Notes: generated from the sequence alone by a model not told the origin. 64,000 bases of DNA from an uncultured Actinomycetes bacterium (GCA_937926105.1 CALANS010000204.1:11762-75761); one strand, 5' to 3'; positions 25,227-34,295 are shown, counted from the first letter of the stretch. Program-made: numbers and translations.

Positions 25227-25784
25227 ATGAGCAAGGGTAACGATGCCGCGTCGCCGGCACTCGATCCGATCGCCGGGCGCACCACCGCCCCGGCGGTCGA
25301 GCCGCGGCCGCTGGAGCCGTCCCACTGGCAGTCCCTGCATCGCCTGCTGGCCGACCTGGACGATCACATCGCCGAGCTGTACCGACGCCGCGGCATCACC
25401 GAGGTGCGTCCGCGGTTTGTGGGGCCGTTGATCCTGCTTGCTCGTCACGGCGCGCTGACCATCCGAGAGATCGCGGGACTCACGGGCCGCACCCACTCGG
25501 CCGCCAGCCAGACCGTGGCCGCGTTGCGCAAGGTGGGTCTGGCCGAATCGGCGCCGGGGAAGGATGCCCGCACCCGGCGGGTCACGCTCACCGACCACGG
25601 GCGGCAGCTGGTGCCGCTGATGGAGGCGGAGTGGCATGGCACGGAAGAGGCGGTGCGGCAGATCGAGCGGGAGATCCCGTATCCGCTGACGCGGGTCGTC
25701 GACGACATCCGGGCCGTGCTGGCACGGCGGGGCTTCACCGATCGGATCGAGGACCAACTGCCGGCCGAGTTCCGGAGCGCGTGA
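25227..25784 (+). CDS. MarR-family transcriptional regulator
   Basis: 185 aa from ATG 25227. Winged-HTH core at about 55-140: FVGPLILLARHGALTIREIAGLTGRTHSAASQTVAALRKVGLAESAPGKDARTRRVTLTDHG, in which the wing DARTRRV is characteristic. Flanking helices provide the dimer interface. Members repress a neighbouring efflux gene and are released by small, often aromatic ligands. Its start lies immediately after the nested palindrome, implying autoregulation, and the MFS gene starts 7 bases after its stop. Confidence 0.94.
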   Translation: MSKGNDAASPALDPIAGRTTAPAVEPRPLEPSHWQSLHRLLADLDDHIAELYRRRGITEVRPRFVGPLILLARHGALTIREIAGLTGRTHSAASQTVAALRKVGLAESAPGKDARTRRVTLTDHGRQLVPLMEAEWHGTEEAVRQIEREIPYPLTRVVDDIRAVLARRGFTDRIEDQLPAEFRSA

Positions 25785-25791
25785 AACCCCG

Positions 25792-27054
25792 ATGCCCGGC
25801 ATCCTGATCGATCTGCGCCCGCTGCGCGCCAGTGCGGACTATCGGCGCCTCTGGCTGGCCGGGGTCTTCTCCGCGATGGGCTCGCAGCTGTCCGCATTCG
25901 CGGTGCTGTTCTATGTCTGGCAGCTGACCGGCAGCGTGGTGTGGACAGGCATGGTCGGGCTGGCGCGGATGGTCCCGGTGCTGGTCGCGGCTCTGATCGG
26001 CGGCCACCTGGCGGACAGCAGGGACCGGCGCCGGCTGGTGATGGTCACCCGGTCGGCGCAAGTCGTCACCGCCGGGTTGCTCGCTGCCGACTCGGCCACC
26101 GGCGGGCAACTGTGGCTCATCCTGGTGCTGGTGGGCCTGCAGTCCGGCCTGGGCACCGTCGGCGCCCCGGCGAGCCGGACGTTTGTGCCCAGACTTCTTC
26201 CACCGCAGCTGGTCTCGGCTGGCATGGCGCTGACCATGATCTCTTTTCAGGCCAGCATGCTGATCGGGCCAAGCGTGGCCGGCCTGATCGTGGCGCAGTG
26301 GGGGGTGACGGTGTGCTTCGCGGTGGACACCGTCACCTTCGTCGGATCGCTGTACGGTGTCGTCCGGCTGCCCGCCATGCCGCCGCAGGGTATCGAAGAC
26401 TCGGCGCCCCGTCGTGGCCTGCGGGCCGTCGCCGAGGGGCTGTCGGTCGTGGTGCGCAACCCGGTGGTGCGGGCCGCCATGCTGGGCGATCTGGTGGCCA
26501 CCGTACCGGCCATGCCGATCTCGCTGTTCCCGTTGATCAACGCCGAACGCTTCGGCGACAACCCGCGGACCCTGGGGCTTTTCCTGACCGCGATGGCCGT
26601 CGGCGGAGTCACGGCAACGGTGTTCTCCGGCGCGTACACCCGGCTGAACCGGCAGGTCGCGGTGTTGTTGGGGAGCGTCGCGGTATGGGGGCTGGCGCTG
26701 CTGGCGTTCGGTCTGGTGGTGGCGCTGTGGGCGACCCTGCTGACTTTGGCGATCGCCGGGGCGGCCGACTCGATGAGCGTGGTGTCCCGCGGGACGGCCG
26801 TGCAACTTGCGGTGCCGGATCGGGTGCGCGGGCGAGTCAGCTCGCTGGACTACCTGGTCGGGGTGGCCGGGCCCGAGTTGGGCAATGTGCGGGGCGGACT
26901 CGTGGCCGGTGCCACCTCCGGATCGGTAGCGACCATCGTCGGTGGCGGGATGGCCGCGGTGGGAGCCGGGCTGATCGCGCTGCTGGTGCCGGCGGCGCTA
27001 CGGTTCCGGACGGCAGGGATCGGTGACGAGGATCCGGGCCAGGTGCGGCAATAG
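25792..27054 (+). CDS. MFS transporter, EntS-like exporter
   Basis: 420 aa with about 12 predicted membrane helices in two halves separated by a loop near 185-205 (PPQGIEDSAPRRG). Seen: the loop 2-3 motif GGHLADSRDRRRLVMVTR (MFS motif A type), and AVQLAVPDRVRGRVSSLDYLVGVAGPELGNVRGG near 340-375, the block shared by the enterobactin-exporter-like MFS_3 group. It is cotranscribed with marR, so it is probably an efflux pump induced by the ligand that MarR senses. The exported compound is unknown. Confidence 0.9.
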   Translation: MPGILIDLRPLRASADYRRLWLAGVFSAMGSQLSAFAVLFYVWQLTGSVVWTGMVGLARMVPVLVAALIGGHLADSRDRRRLVMVTRSAQVVTAGLLAADSATGGQLWLILVLVGLQSGLGTVGAPASRTFVPRLLPPQLVSAGMALTMISFQASMLIGPSVAGLIVAQWGVTVCFAVDTVTFVGSLYGVVRLPAMPPQGIEDSAPRRGLRAVAEGLSVVVRNPVVRAAMLGDLVATVPAMPISLFPLINAERFGDNPRTLGLFLTAMAVGGVTATVFSGAYTRLNRQVAVLLGSVAVWGLALLAFGLVVALWATLLTLAIAGAADSMSVVSRGTAVQLAVPDRVRGRVSSLDYLVGVAGPELGNVRGGLVAGATSGSVATIVGGGMAAVGAGLIALLVPAALRFRTAGIGDEDPGQVRQ

Positions 27055-27085
27055 CCCCGCTTCGAGTGTGACAGCGGTCCGCGCG

Positions 27086-28738
27086 TCACTGTTCGGCCTT
27101 GAAGGCGTCGGCAAGCCACCACGACGGATCCGCCGTCGTCACCTTGATGTCGACCAGCAGCCCGTTGCTCCGCGGGCCGTCCACCCAGCGCCGGACGCCC
27201 TCGAGGTCGGCCGCTCGGCGGACGGTCACACCGGTGAGCCCATAGCCCTGCGCAATGGCCGCCAGGTCGACGTCGGGGAACGTCACGAACCCGTCGTCGC
27301 CCGGGGTCCGTCCGAAGTGGTGAACCTCCGCACCGTAGGCGGAATCGTTGTAGACCAGGATGACCATCGGAAGCTTCAGCCGCGCGACTGTCTCCAGCTC
27401 GGAGGCCGCCATCAGCAGGCCGCCGTCACCACACGCCGCGATGGTGAGTCGGCTGGGCTGTGCCACCGCGTGTCCGATGGCGGAGGCGAGCCCCAGCCCG
27501 ACGCACTGGAATGCCTGGCTGAAGCACAGCGCTGTTTCGTCGCGCACCTCCAGGAACATGGTGGGGTAGCCCAGGAAGTTGCCGGAGTCGACGGAGACGT
27601 TCCGGTCGGCGTCCAGCATGCGATCCAGCGCGATGGTGGCCGTTCTCGCGTCGATGCGGTCGTCGGTGCTGTTGTCCCGGTACGGCACGTCCTGCCACCG
27701 GCGCTCGGCGGCGATTCGGTCCCGCGTAGCGGGGGTGCGGCGCCTGGTGGCCAGCTCCGGCATGGCGGGGATCAACTCGGCGATGGCCCGCGCCGCCTCG
27801 GCGCTGTCGGCCACCATTCCGACGTCGACCGGGCGGTTTCGTCCCAGCGCCTGCGGATCGACGTCGACCTGCACGAGCCGGGTTCCGGACGCGATCAGGC
27901 TGCCGTTGCTGGTGGTCCACTTCCCGAGCCCGCAGCCGAATGCGACGATCAGGTCCGAGCGCAGCACCATCTCGGCGGTGATCGGGCTCGCCAGATCGCC
28001 CATCACATCCAGGCTGAACGGGTCGTCATGGAACAACCCCCTGGCGACCGCCGAGGTGGCGGTGAGGGCGCCCGCGCGATCGGCGAGCGCGCGCAGGTCG
28101 GCACCGGCGCCCCGGGCGCCCCGGCCGGCGAGGATCAGCGGTGCCTGCGCGTCGAGCAGCAGGTCGGCCACCGCGCGCACGTCGTCGGCGTTCGCGCGTG
28201 CCGGCCGAGCCACTCGGAGGGCCGCCGGGGCAGCGCCGGAGCCCTCATCGGGGCTGGTCATCATCTGCACGTCGACGGGGAAGTTGAGCACCACCGGGAT
28301 CCGATCGGTGACGGCGGTACGCACGCCGTCGTGCACGTCGGCGGCGGCCGTGGCGCTGCTGATGCGGATGCAGGTGGCGCCCACCGACTCCACCAGCCGG
28401 TCCTGGGCGATCCGGAAGTTGGAGGTGCGATCCGCCAGCGGAGCCTCACCGGCCACAACGAGCAGCGGCGTGCGGCTCTTGACCGCCTCGGTCAATCCCG
28501 TCACCAAGTTGGTCAGCCCGCCGCCCTGGTGGACGGACACCATGGGTAGCGAGCCGGACATGCGCGAGAACGCGTCGGCCATGCACACCGCGCCACCCTC
28601 GTGGCGGGCGCCCACATATCGTGCGCCGCGATCCACCAGGGTCTTCGTCACCCGATAATTGCCGCTGCCGGCAACGCCGAACACCTGCCGCACGCCGAGT
28701 TGCCACAGCGCCTCGGCGACGGTTTCGTAGACCCGCAT
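27086..28738 (-). CDS. Thiamine diphosphate-dependent enzyme (acetolactate synthase-like)
   Basis: 550 aa from ATG 28738 (GGCGGAG upstream; the longer open frame has no homology). Three-domain ThDP fold: Pyr domain with catalytic Glu47 (ARHEGGAVCMADAFSRMSG), central domain near 190-320, and the PP domain with the GDGGLLMAASELETVARLKLPMVILVYNDSAYG motif that binds Mg-diphosphate. Such enzymes decarboxylate or ligate 2-keto acids. It is not an obvious IlvB, which would normally have an adjacent small subunit. It lies downstream of the cyclase-family gene on the same strand; substrate unknown. Confidence 0.88.
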   Translation of the reverse strand: MRVYETVAEALWQLGVRQVFGVAGSGNYRVTKTLVDRGARYVGARHEGGAVCMADAFSRMSGSLPMVSVHQGGGLTNLVTGLTEAVKSRTPLLVVAGEAPLADRTSNFRIAQDRLVESVGATCIRISSATAAADVHDGVRTAVTDRIPVVLNFPVDVQMMTSPDEGSGAAPAALRVARPARANADDVRAVADLLLDAQAPLILAGRGARGAGADLRALADRAGALTATSAVARGLFHDDPFSLDVMGDLASPITAEMVLRSDLIVAFGCGLGKWTTSNGSLIASGTRLVQVDVDPQALGRNRPVDVGMVADSAEAARAIAELIPAMPELATRRRTPATRDRIAAERRWQDVPYRDNSTDDRIDARTATIALDRMLDADRNVSVDSGNFLGYPTMFLEVRDETALCFSQAFQCVGLGLASAIGHAVAQPSRLTIAACGDGGLLMAASELETVARLKLPMVILVYNDSAYGAEVHHFGRTPGDDGFVTFPDVDLAAIAQGYGLTGVTVRRAADLEGVRRWVDGPRSNGLLVDIKVTTADPSWWLADAFKAEQ

Positions 28739-28763
28739 GTTGGACTCCGCCTTCGATCTCGCC

Positions 28764-28831
28764 TTGTGATCCCGCCCCGGACCTGCCTGATTGTGATCCC
28801 GCCCGGACCTGATTGTGGTCCCGCGTCCGAG
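28764..28831. repeat. Three imperfect direct repeats between cyclase and ThDP genes
   Basis: TTGTGATCCCGCC (28764), TTGTGATCCCGCC (28791) and TTGTGGTCCCGC (28813), the first two followed by (C)CGGACCTG. The unit is 22-27 bases and fills most of the 112-base spacer. It could be a regulator-binding array, an mRNA structure or simple slippage. Confidence 0.65.
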
Positions 28832-28850
28832 CTCACCTTTCGGGTCTCGG

Positions 28851-29621
28851 TCAGTCCTCGACCAGCGCGAGTACCCGGGTGGGTGAGCCGGAGCCACCCA
28901 CGATCGGAAGCGGTCCGGCGATCACCATGGCACCGGTCGGTGGCAGCGACGCCAGGTTCTGCAACTGGGTCAGCCCATACTTGCCGCTGCCCATCAGGTA
29001 GGAATGGCACGGGAAGTTGGGCTCGAAGGAGTGCGCGGCCCCAGCGTCGGTCCCGACCGTCTCCACTCCCATGCCGATCACCGGGGTGTCCTGCGCGATC
29101 CACCGGGCGCACTCCGCGGACATGCCGGGGCTGTGTGGGCCGGATTCGTCGGCGTTGATGGCCTCCTGCTGGGTCTTGCGCGCATCCCACCCGGTTCGCA
29201 CCAGGATCCACCCACCCGCCGGCAGTGCCCCGTGCTGTGCTTCCCATTCCTTGACATCGTCGACCTGGATGAGGAAGTCGGGATCGGCGGCGACCCGGTC
29301 CGAGAAGTCCAGCACCGCCGCCGGGGCAATCAACCGCTCCGCGGGCACGGCGGAGATATCGGCGCCGTCCCGCCCGGTCACCCAATGGTTGGGAGCGTCG
29401 AAATGCGTTCCGGTGTGCTCTCCGGTATGGAAATTGTTCCAGTACCAGGCCGGCCCCCGGCTGTCGTAATTGCTGATCTCCTCCAGTTCGAAACGCTGAG
29501 TCTGGCCGAACTCCGGCGGCAGGACCAGGATCGGTGTCTGCTCCGACAGTGGCGCGGTGAGATCGACGACGCGGACCGTTCCGGCGCGGAGCGCGGCGGT
29601 GAGTTCGAGCAACACGGACAT
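28851..29621 (-). CDS. Cyclase/kynurenine-formamidase-family metal hydrolase
   Basis: 256 aa from ATG 29621, with GGAGG 5 bases upstream. The motif HTGTHFDAPNH (His69, His73, Asp75, His79) is the HxGTHxDxPxH signature of the putative cyclase/KynB family, which binds Mn or Zn and hydrolyses amide or imide bonds such as N-formylkynurenine or isatin. Other family blocks: GGWILVRTGWD and IGMGVETVGTDAGA. It lies upstream of the ThDP gene and is divergent from the PLP-enzyme operon. Given the amidohydrolases nearby, an N-acyl or cyclic amide substrate is plausible. Confidence 0.88.
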   Translation of the reverse strand: MSVLLELTAALRAGTVRVVDLTAPLSEQTPILVLPPEFGQTQRFELEEISNYDSRGPAWYWNNFHTGEHTGTHFDAPNHWVTGRDGADISAVPAERLIAPAAVLDFSDRVAADPDFLIQVDDVKEWEAQHGALPAGGWILVRTGWDARKTQQEAINADESGPHSPGMSAECARWIAQDTPVIGMGVETVGTDAGAAHSFEPNFPCHSYLMGSGKYGLTQLQNLASLPPTGAMVIAGPLPIVGGSGSPTRVLALVED

Positions 29622-29706
29622 GGATCCTCCATCCGGAATTGCCGCCGCGCACCGCGGCGACAGTCGGGAGCTGCGACAATTCGTGACCATACGCCAACCG
29701 AATCGG

Positions 29707-29722
29707 GGACTGTCAACAGTCC
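29707..29722. promoter_or_regulatory. 16-bp palindrome over a -35-like box in the cyclase control region
   Basis: GGACTGT-CA-ACAGTCC, with perfect 7-bp arms. On the minus strand it contains TTGACA, followed 19 bases on by TATGGT, a possible promoter for the cyclase gene. A repressor bound here would cover the -35. Another TTGACA (29760-29765, + strand) with CACACT 17 bases on may drive the PLP-enzyme operon. Confidence 0.4.
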
Positions 29723-29914
29723 GGTGCGACATCCCGAACCGCCTCTCGGTAGGTGTGTATTGACAAGGTGCGCCCCCCGGGCCACACTGGAACCGTTCGC
29801 TCTCAATGAACAGTACCTGGGGGCTCGCCGGGTGGGGTTGCACGATGGCCCCCGACGGCGTGCCGCGGCGTGCCGCGGCACCCTCCTGATCCGAAGCCAG
29901 GTGAGGTAGCTCCC

Positions 29915-31048
29915 GTGCCGATGTCCAGCGACGAATTTCGCTCGCACTTCCCGATGCTCGCTGACGTGACACATCTCGCCAGCTGCAGCCAGGGGGCGCG
30001 CTCTGCCGAGGTGGATGCAGCACTGCAAAATATGTTGGAGTCCATCTCGGAGCAGGGAGCGCCCTGGGGTACCTGGATCGATGAGGTGGAACGAGCCCGG
30101 GCACAGTTCGCCGCCCTGATCCACGCATCGCCGGATGAGGTGGCCGTGATGCCCAACGCATCGACGGGCGCGCATCAAGTGGGCTCCGTCCTCGCATACG
30201 CCCGACGGTCTGGGATCATCTCCACAGAGATGGAATTTCCTTCTATAGGCCAGGTATGGCGCGCTCAGGAGCGACGCGGTGCATCCGTCAGATATGCAGG
30301 TGAACGGTCCGGAATGGTCACGATCGACTCTTACCGGGCATTGATCGACGACACCACTGCGATGGTCTCGGTGCCCTTGGTCAGCTACAAGAACGGCGCG
30401 GTGTTGCCCGTGTCCGAGGTCGCGGAGTGTGCCAAAGCCCATGGCGCCCGCGTCTTCGTGGATGCCTACCAAGGCGCTGGCGTAATGCCGATTGATGTCG
30501 GTGCGCTCGGTTGCGATTACCTGGTTGCCGGCAATCTGAAGTACCTACTGGGGCTCCCCGGTATCGCGTTCCTCTATGTCCGTGCCGGCGTCGTGGACGA
30601 GATTCCACCCAGCCTGACGGGATGGTTCGGTCGCCCGAACCCGTTCGACTTCGATCCCCGGGGTATTGCCTTCCCCGACGAGGCCAGACGCCTGGAGTCC
30701 GGAACGCCCGCGATACCGGCCGCCTACGCGGCCAATGCCGGAATGGGCCTGTTGCTGGACCTCGACCTAACCGAGGTGCGACGTCACGTGCACGAGTTGG
30801 TCACTATGACTGCACGTCGGTTGGGGGATCTCGGTGCGACGTTGTACTGGCCGGAGCTCGACAGCGCCAGGGGTCCGCAGGTGGCCATCCGCGTGCCGGA
30901 CCCGCTCAAACTGGGTGACTTCCTGCGTGGCAGGCGAATCTTCACCAGCCCGCGCGGCGACGTCGTGCGACTGTCTTTCCACTACTACAACACGGTTGCT
31001 GACGTCGACGCCTGCGTCGCCGCAATGAAGGAGTACGGCGAGTTCTGA
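29915..31048 (+). CDS. PLP-dependent aminotransferase class V (cysteine desulfurase/kynureninase fold)
   Basis: 377 aa from GTG 29915 (AGGTGAGG 8 bases upstream; ATG 29921 is also in frame). Fold-type I PLP enzyme: NASTGAHQVGS near 81-91 for the phosphate, FVDAYQGAG with Asp183 and Gln186 under the ring, the PLP lysine Lys209 in AGNLKYLLGLPG, and C-terminal FTSPRGDVVRLSFHYYNT. Desulfurases of this fold carry an essential loop cysteine; I see no convincing candidate, so a lyase, racemase/epimerase or kynureninase-like role is likelier. It is the first gene of an operon with osmC-like and bicupin genes. Codon choice seems less GC-biased than in neighbours. Confidence 0.85.
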   Translation: MPMSSDEFRSHFPMLADVTHLASCSQGARSAEVDAALQNMLESISEQGAPWGTWIDEVERARAQFAALIHASPDEVAVMPNASTGAHQVGSVLAYARRSGIISTEMEFPSIGQVWRAQERRGASVRYAGERSGMVTIDSYRALIDDTTAMVSVPLVSYKNGAVLPVSEVAECAKAHGARVFVDAYQGAGVMPIDVGALGCDYLVAGNLKYLLGLPGIAFLYVRAGVVDEIPPSLTGWFGRPNPFDFDPRGIAFPDEARRLESGTPAIPAAYAANAGMGLLLDLDLTEVRRHVHELVTMTARRLGDLGATLYWPELDSARGPQVAIRVPDPLKLGDFLRGRRIFTSPRGDVVRLSFHYYNTVADVDACVAAMKEYGEF

Positions 31049-31106
31049 CCGTCACGCCATTTCGTCCATGACCGCTCGCTGCCCGCCGGGGCACAGGAGG
31101 AACACC

Positions 31107-31544
31107 ATGGGAATAAAGGTACGTCGACGCGCGAGGGCCCGGTGGCGAGGGAACGTGCCCGACGGCGTCGGGGAGATCAGCCTGGCCAGCGGATCTCTCA
31201 CCGCACCCTATACACTCCGCTCGCGAACGGCGGAAGGCGTGCCTGCAGGGACGAACCCCGAGGAATTGATCGGTGCCGGATTGGCAGGGTGCTTCGCCAT
31301 GTCCGTGGCGAATCTCCTCGAGGAGGACGGCATATCGGATGTCGTCGTGGATGCCAGCGCCGTGGTGGAACTCGTCGAGACCAACAGCGGCTTCTCGTTG
31401 TCGACCATCACGCTGACGGTGTACGGCAGCGGGGCGGGTCTGGACCGGAGCCGGTTCGCCGAGCTGGCGGACCAGGCGAAGCGAACCTGTCCGGTATCGC
31501 GAGCCCTGGCAGGGACGACCATAGCGCTCACCATCGGGGAATGA
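31107..31544 (+). CDS. OsmC/Ohr-family peroxiredoxin
   Basis: 145 aa from ATG 31107 with CAGGAGGA upstream. The family reduces organic hydroperoxides with two cysteines. Seen: NPEELIGAGLAGCFAMSVANLLEEDG, containing Glu53 and Cys62, and the resolving-type Cys128 in KRTCPVSRAL. The length is normal. The stop overlaps the ATG of the bicupin gene. Placed between a PLP enzyme and a bicupin, it may protect against a peroxide by-product of the pathway, but that is inference. Confidence 0.92.
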   Translation: MGIKVRRRARARWRGNVPDGVGEISLASGSLTAPYTLRSRTAEGVPAGTNPEELIGAGLAGCFAMSVANLLEEDGISDVVVDASAVVELVETNSGFSLSTITLTVYGSGAGLDRSRFAELADQAKRTCPVSRALAGTTIALTIGE

Positions 31545-32350
31545 CCGTGGCCTCGCGGTACGTGGCTGCTCCACGCGGCATCGATGCGACCGCCGGACCG
31601 GCGGCCGGGGAGCGGGTGCTGCAGTCGTTACGGCTGTCCTCACCCCGCACATCACTCACGCTGGAAGTCGTGTCGCTATACGGACACGGAACTCAGCGGA
31701 ACACCGGGACGGCCGAGGAGGTGCTCTTCGTGGTTGGCGGGTCGGGGAGGCTGTCGAACGCCGGACGGGAACATCCGCTGTCGCATCAGTGCGCAGCAGC
31801 CATTCCGCCGGAGACGTCCTACCGGCTGCAGTCGAGCGATGGCGGCGGCAAGATCGAGGCCGTACGGGTCAGCGCGACGACGATGGGTTCGCTGCCGGTG
31901 CGACGTACCTCGATCAGCATCCGTCGCCTCGAGGACTGCGAAACCGGCGCTGCCACCGGAAATCGAGACTTCCAGGTGTTGGCAGACTCCGCCTCCGGGT
32001 TTACCGCCGGCACCCTGTTCGTGGGGAATGTCCCGCCGGGCCCCCCGGCGCCGGTGCACTACCATACCTACGACGAGGTGCTCTTCTTGCTCGAGGGACA
32101 GGGCGTCCTGCACATCGATGGCGAACATACACCGATCGGGCCCGGAAGTTGCTATCGGCTGCCCGCCCGAACACTCCACCAGATCGAGAACACCGGTGAC
32201 GTCATGATGCGCGAGGTGGCGGTGTTCGTGCCGTCCGGCTCTCCGGCAGCGGCGTATCTGCCCGATGGGCGCGGGGCGTTCCCAGGGCTCGCAGACGATC
32301 TCATCGGTCCGGCCGGTCGCGGCAGCGTCGCGGAACGACTCGATCAGTAG
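31541..32350 (+). CDS. Bicupin protein
   Basis: 269 aa from the ATG at 31541, overlapping the osmC stop (ATGA). There are two cupin domains. The first (about 30-120) has AEEVLFVVGGSGRL but lacks a full histidine set. The second (about 150-240) has APVHYHTYDEVLFLLEGQG and LPARTLHQIEN, the complete HxH-E-H metal site. Bicupins include quercetinase-, pirin- and isomerase-like enzymes and ligand-binding proteins; no specific activity can be assigned. Its 3' end overlaps the convergent XRE-cupin regulator by 7 bases. Confidence 0.85.
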   Translation: MTVASRYVAAPRGIDATAGPAAGERVLQSLRLSSPRTSLTLEVVSLYGHGTQRNTGTAEEVLFVVGGSGRLSNAGREHPLSHQCAAAIPPETSYRLQSSDGGGKIEAVRVSATTMGSLPVRRTSISIRRLEDCETGAATGNRDFQVLADSASGFTAGTLFVGNVPPGPPAPVHYHTYDEVLFLLEGQGVLHIDGEHTPIGPGSCYRLPARTLHQIENTGDVMMREVAVFVPSGSPAAAYLPDGRGAFPGLADDLIGPAGRGSVAERLDQ

Positions 32351-32889
32351 CTGGGTGGGGTCACCGCGAGTATGTAGCGAGCCGGCTTGCTACTCAGATT
32401 CTCGTAGAAGTGCGGGTGCCGCGAGTCGAAGTAGCAGCTGTCACCGGCCGCCAGCGTGACCTTTCGACGACCGATCGTCACGACGATCTCCCCGGAGGTC
32501 ACCACCACGCACTCATGAGCCGCGTGCGAGCGCGGCTCGGGGGCTGATCGCGTGTGCGGCGCGAGCGAGCCCTCCAGCATCTCCATCGCGCCGGTCGACG
32601 GCGAGAGCCGGGCGAAGCTCACTCCGTCCTCCTGGACCACCTTCCGCTTGCGAGCACGTACCACGACCACGCTGTGGTCGTCCTGCGCGATCAACGAGAA
32701 CAGCGGAACTGAAAGGCTGTTCGCGATCTTCCGCAGCGTGGTGAGGCTTGGTTCGGTGAGACCGCGCTCCACCTGGCTGATGAGCGCCGGCGAGAGCCCG
32801 GATCGGGCGGCCAGTTCTCGCAACGACATGCCACGCTCGGTCCTGGTCACGCGGATCATGTTGGGTGCGACATCCTGTGGATCTGACAC
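32344..32889 (-). CDS. XRE-family regulator with C-terminal cupin sensor
   Basis: 181 aa. The HTH_3 domain is at about 11-66 (IRVTRTERGMSLRELAARSGLSPALISQVERGLTEPSLTTLRKIANSLSVPLFSL). The cupin_2 sensor is at about 110-178 (HAAHECVVVTSGEIVVTIGRRKVTLAAGDSCYFDSRHPHFYEN). This architecture is that of PuuR/SutR-type regulators, which control amine, amino-acid or sulfur-compound catabolism. Start GTG 32889 is weakly supported; ATG 32859 would still keep the HTH. It sits between the PLP-osmC-bicupin operon and the amidohydrolase/ABC genes, so it is the likely regulator of that block. Confidence 0.9.
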   Translation of the reverse strand: MSDPQDVAPNMIRVTRTERGMSLRELAARSGLSPALISQVERGLTEPSLTTLRKIANSLSVPLFSLIAQDDHSVVVVRARKRKVVQEDGVSFARLSPSTGAMEMLEGSLAPHTRSAPEPRSHAAHECVVVTSGEIVVTIGRRKVTLAAGDSCYFDSRHPHFYENLSSKPARYILAVTPPSY

Positions 32890-32993
32890 CCGTGCATTCT
32901 GTCATGGCATCCGCCTGGTCCACACCATCGGAAACGCTGGCAGCCGATTCTGCTGGTGGCCGGGAGCCCTGGAGGTAGCGACCGGCCCGCGCG

Positions 32994-34295
32994 TCAGCCC
33001 GTGACGCGTAACGAAGCGCGATCGATCACCTGACCGTCCTTGAGCACCGCGGAAACGGATGCCAGGTGCCCCACATCCGTGGTGGGGTCCTCGTCAACCA
33101 GGATGAGATCGGCTCGTTGCCCAGCGCGTATCGCACCAACCCGTTCGGCCACGCCGATGTAGCGAGCGCCGTTCACCGTGGCTGATCGGAGCACCTCCCA
33201 CGGCGTGAGTCCAGCCTGCTGCAGCAGAACGAGTTCACGATGAAGTTCGGGCCCGAAGGAAAGATCGCTACCTGCTGCGATCACGCCGCCAATCTCGGCC
33301 AGCCGGCGCAGATTGTCCTGTGCGACCGGAGTCATCACTCGCATCCAATCTGCCCAGCGATTCTGCCGCTGATGCTCCCGCTCGACCGTCAGTAGCCGCT
33401 GGTACTCGGCTGGCTCCAAGCAATGCCGGTACAGCGGCGTATCGAGGAAGGATGGGTCGTCTACCAGGCTGAAATACCGGCTGCCGATGGCGAGTGTGCT
33501 CGCCACGGGTATCTGCTTCACCGCCAGCAACCACAAGAATTCGTCCGTCGCCGGCGACTGGATGACCGGGTGCGCCAGCGCGTCGGTGCCGCAGTCGACC
33601 GCTTCCCGCGCACGTGTCTCGCTCGATACGTGAACGGTAACCCTGGTTTTCGCTGCGTGGGCCCGGGCGATGATTCCGCGAAGCACGTCCGGTGTCAAGA
33701 TCGGGATAAGCGGCCGAACGCCCCAGTTGTGCTCGTCGTAGGTTACCTTGAGCACGTCCGGCTCGCGTGCCAGATGTTGATCCAGTTTTCCGATATCAAG
33801 GGGGAGCGAGTCGATGAGCGTTGCGCTTCCCAGGTTGGAGCCGTGACCTCCGGTCGCCGTGACGAATGCCCCGGAGCAGAAGATCCGCGGAGACGCGATC
33901 TCACCGGACCGTTCCGCCGCCCGCAGCCGGAGGATCACATCCTCCGCGTTTCCGGCGTCGTAGACCGATGTGACTCCGCAATACAGGAATCCGGCCAGGC
34001 AGGCGAGGATTCCGGCACGCTCGCCCTCAGGATCCGTACCCAGCATGTCGTCCGGGACCGGTGCCTCGTTGCTGGGGCCTTGGTGCGCGCCGGACCTGAT
34101 ATGAACGTGTGAATCGATCAAGCCCGGCAGCAGGTACCGGCCGGCCGCATGAACGATTTCGGCTCCGTCATCGACGATGTCCGCATCGGTCGCTACCTGC
34201 GCGATGACGCCGTCATCGATCGCAACCGAGACGCCGTCCGAGACGGTGCGCGTCGCGACGTCAACGTGGCGCGCCCCTCGGATCACCAGCTTCAT
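32994..34295 (-). CDS. Amidohydrolase-superfamily protein (first of a divergent pair)
   Basis: 433 aa from ATG 34295 (AGGAG and GGGCGG upstream). TIM-barrel metal hydrolase: N-terminal beta-sandwich, LLPGLIDSHVHIRS (first His-x-His near 65), probable carboxylated Lys in VLKVTYDEH, later His in VTVHVSSET and LAHPVI, and metal Asp in AGSDLSFG. C-terminal blocks VNGARYIGVAERVGAIRAGQRADLILVDEDP are typical of imidazolonepropionase/prolidase-like members. It probably hydrolyses an amide or cyclic amide bond. No signal peptide. Divergent from a second amidohydrolase of the same length. Confidence 0.88.
   Translation of the reverse strand: MKLVIRGARHVDVATRTVSDGVSVAIDDGVIAQVATDADIVDDGAEIVHAAGRYLLPGLIDSHVHIRSGAHQGPSNEAPVPDDMLGTDPEGERAGILACLAGFLYCGVTSVYDAGNAEDVILRLRAAERSGEIASPRIFCSGAFVTATGGHGSNLGSATLIDSLPLDIGKLDQHLAREPDVLKVTYDEHNWGVRPLIPILTPDVLRGIIARAHAAKTRVTVHVSSETRAREAVDCGTDALAHPVIQSPATDEFLWLLAVKQIPVASTLAIGSRYFSLVDDPSFLDTPLYRHCLEPAEYQRLLTVEREHQRQNRWADWMRVMTPVAQDNLRRLAEIGGVIAAGSDLSFGPELHRELVLLQQAGLTPWEVLRSATVNGARYIGVAERVGAIRAGQRADLILVDEDPTTDVGHLASVSAVLKDGQVIDRASLRVTG

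Noticed and set aside
27086..28738. ilvB acetolactate synthase large subunit
   Set aside because: No ilvN or ilvC neighbour and the context is a catabolic hydrolase; left as ThDP enzyme.
28764..28831. CRISPR-like array
   Set aside because: Only three imperfect units with 9-14-base gaps, no leader and no cas genes.
29915..31048. Cysteine desulfurase (sufS/iscS)
   Set aside because: No convincing catalytic loop cysteine and no Fe-S assembly genes nearby; only the fold is shared.
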